NCBI RefSeq assembly: GCF_001426905.1 | Contig: NZ_LMFQ01000020.1 | Location: 248,001-312,000, forward strand | DNA length: 64,000 nt | Direction: 5' to 3' | DNA from: Caulobacter sp. Root1455 | GTDB lineage: Bacteria; Pseudomonadota; Alphaproteobacteria; Caulobacterales; Caulobacteraceae | Shown: piece by piece, positions 62,308 through 64,000 of the stretch | Layout: every line of letters starts with the position of its first letter | Numbering within the stretch: position 1 is the first letter of the stretch | The notes under the pieces: generated by a model | What the model was told of the DNA's origin: nothing | Database searches by the model: none | What the model saw: the letters and a program-made list of their open reading frames with translations, nothing else | Program-made: the position numbers and the translations under genes

Positions 62308-64000
62308 CCGCGTTCAGCCGCGCATAGACCCCGCCGGCCGCCTTCAGCTCGCCGTGGCGGCCTTCCTCGACGACGCGGCCGTTCTGGAAGACCAGGATGC
62401 GGTCGGCGCCGCGCACGGTCGACAGGCGGTGGGCGATGACGATGGTCGTGCGGCCGTGCATCAGGGCCTCGGCGGCCTCCTGGACCTGGCCCTCGGTCTC
62501 GACGTCGAGCGAGGAGGTGGCCTCGTCCAGCACCAGGATGGGCGCGTCGGTCAGGAAGGCGCGGGCGATGGCCACGCGCTGGCGCTCGCCGCCCGACAGC
62601 TTGACCCCGCGCTCGCCCACCAGGGTCTCGTAGCCCTGGGGCAGGCGCAGGATGAACTCGTGGGCGCGGGCCTTCTTCGCCGCCGAGACGATCTCGTCCT
62701 CGGTGGCGTCGGGGCGGCCGTAGGCGATGTTGTCGCGCAGGGTGCGGTGGAACAGGGCCGGGTCCTGCGGCACCACGGCGATGGCGCGGCGGAGCGACCC
62801 TTGGGTCACGTGGGCGACGTCCTGGCCGTCGATGACGATCCGTCCGCCCTGCAGGTCGTGCAGGCGCTGGACCAGCTTGACGAAGGTCGACTTGCCCGAG
62901 CCCGTCGGCCCGACCAGGGCCACGCGCTCGCCCGGCGCGATCTTCAGCGAGAAATGGTCGTACAGCGGCGCGCCGGCCGACTTGTAGCGGAAGGTCACGT
63001 CCTCGAAGGCGATGGCGCCCAGGCCGCGCTTGAACGCCGGCGCGTTCGGGGCGTCGGCGATCTGCGGGGCCAGGCCTTCCCAGGCGGCCAGGTCCTCGGT
63101 GTCGTCCAGGCCCTTCTGCAGCATGCGGATGTTCTCGCCCATGTTGCGCAGATAGCCGCTCATCAGCATGAAGGCGGTGATGGCGAAGGCCACGTCGCCG
63201 GGGGTCGCGGTCCCCTTGGCCCAGGCCTGGATCATCGCCGCCGTCAGCCCACCCTGCAGCAGGACCAGCAGCAGGTTCTGGCCTAGCCAGACATTGGTGA
63301 ACTTGTGCCAGGTGACCATCACCGCCTCGCGCCAGGCGGCGGTGACCTCGGCCACGCGGGCGCTCTCGCGGGCCTCGGCGCCGAAGCTCTTGACCGTCGG
63401 GTTGGAGGTGACGGCGTCGGCCAGGCTGCCGCCGATCCTGGAGTCCAGGGCGTTGGACTTCAGGTTGGCGGGGCGGACATAGGCGGTGGTGACCACCAGG
63501 TTCACGGCGATGTAGGCGGCGACCACCACCAGGGCGACGGCCCCCGCGAGGGGCTGGCGCAGCAGGAGCATCACCGACAGGCCGACCAGCACGATCAGGC
63601 TGGGCGCCAGCCAAATGGTCACCGCGTCGGTCACGCTGTCATAGCCCCACATCGCGCGGGTCAGCTTGCGCACCGTGGCCCCGGCGAAGCTGTCGGCGTG
63701 CCAGTCGGACGAGAAGGCCTGGACGCGGGCGTAACCCTCGTTGGTCATCTCCTCCATGTTGCGGGCGGCCAGCGGGATCCAGAACCGCATGGCCAGGTTG
63801 CGGATCAGCGAGAAGCCCAGATAGACGCCGACGAAGGCCGCCCAGGCGACCCAGGCCGCGTCGATGGCCGACGGGCCTTTCGTGACGGTGTCGATCAATT
63901 GGCCCGAGGCCCAGGGCAGGGCCAGGTCGAAGCCGATGGCCGCCAGGGTCAGGCTCACCCCGGCCACGAACAGGCCTTTCCGACGCAGCCAGAAGCGCGC
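62291..64000 (-). CDS. ABC exporter, fused membrane and ATPase domains, 5'-truncated
   Basis: MsbA/LmrA-type half transporter. The N-terminal part runs past the window end; the frame is open to 64000. The visible transmembrane domain is followed by the ATPase: Walker [11 protein letters not shown]-loop VPQDPALFH, signature LSGGERQRV, Walker [13 protein letters not shown] and H-loop [10 protein letters not shown]. It exports a lipid, peptide or drug; the substrate cannot be read. The C-terminus ends NAVSEGV. Confidence 0.93.
   Translation of the reverse strand, partial: ARFWLRRKGLFVAGVSLTLAAIGFDLALPWASGQLIDTVTKGPSAIDAAWVAWAAFVGVYLGFSLIRNLAMRFWIPLAARNMEEMTNEGYARVQAFSSDWHADSFAGATVRKLTRAMWGYDSVTDAVTIWLAPSLIVLVGLSVMLLLRQPLAGAVALVVVAAYIAVNLVVTTAYVRPANLKSNALDSRIGGSLADAVTSNPTVKSFGAEARESARVAEVTAAWREAVMVTWHKFTNVWLGQNLLLVLLQGGLTAAMIQAWAKGTATPGDVAFAITAFMLMSGYLRNMGENIRMLQKGLDDTEDLAAWEGLAPQIADAPNAPAFKRGLGAIAFEDVTFRYKSAGAPLYDHFSLKIAPGERVALVGPTGSGKSTFVKLVQRLHDLQGGRIVIDGQDVAHVTQGSLRRAIAVVPQDPALFHRTLRDNIAYGRPDATEDEIVSAAKKARAHEFILRLPQGYETLVGERGVKLSGGERQRVAIARAFLTDAPILVLDEATSSLDVETEGQVQEAAEALMHGRTTIVIAHRLSTVRGADRILVFQNGRVVEEGRHGELKAAGGVYARLNAVSEGV

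Overview
This 64 kb window is high-GC DNA from an alphaproteobacterium, most likely Caulobacter or a close relative. The evidence is several large TonB-dependent receptors, a chromosomal N-acetylglucosamine (GlcNAc) locus with a PTS, Caulobacterales-style GC-rich palindromic repeats in intergenic gaps, and a TraA-type mobilisable island inserted in a serine tRNA gene. Identification is from recognised protein families and layout only; no database was searched.

Layout. (1) 1-19920: a GlcNAc/chitin-oligosaccharide utilisation locus. It holds a partial TonB receptor, the leftward nagR-nagB-nagA operon, a divergent TonB receptor, and a long rightward operon: GH20 hexosaminidase, a IIA-HPr-EI fusion, a GlcNAc IIC-IIB-IIB transporter, two flavin-halogenase-like proteins and a DUF6445-like protein. 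The receptor takes up oligosaccharides, hexosaminidase releases GlcNAc, the PTS imports and phosphorylates it, and NagA and NagB convert it to fructose-6-phosphate. A GntR/UTRA repressor with candidate operators sits between the divergent arms. (2) 20084-24677: alpha/beta hydrolase, GH13 glucosidase and porin. (3) 25190-45451: a ~20.2 kb integrative mobilisable element bounded by a 17-bp direct repeat, the right copy being the 3' end of tRNA-Ser(CGA). (4) 45665-64000: ordinary chromosomal genes: thioesterase, degenerate MBL protein, RluD, a third TonB receptor, an EncFtn-like ferritin, PhoD, LysE, HisI, DUF817, MazEF-like pair, UbiD, DUF4153, an unknown protein and a partial ABC exporter.

The island is the most interesting part. 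Its left half is a tightly coupled four-gene cassette: MmeI-like DNA methyltransferase, PLD-family nuclease, SF2 helicase and GIY-YIG nuclease. This looks like a restriction/anti-phage system that I cannot assign to a named type. A convergent Xre-ImmA pair follows, then a RelE/HTH toxin-antitoxin pair. The middle carries a TraA relaxase, TraC/TraD-like proteins and a Q-type oriT-like site, but no mating-pair genes, so it would need a helper. The right half holds a ~94-nt cloverleaf-like inverted repeat, a four-gene overlapping operon of unknown function (two paralogous twin-arginine-like proteins around an uncharacterised protein and a lone sigma-region-4 protein), an Xre regulator with a palindromic operator, an AlpA-like regulator and the tyrosine integrase beside the tRNA.
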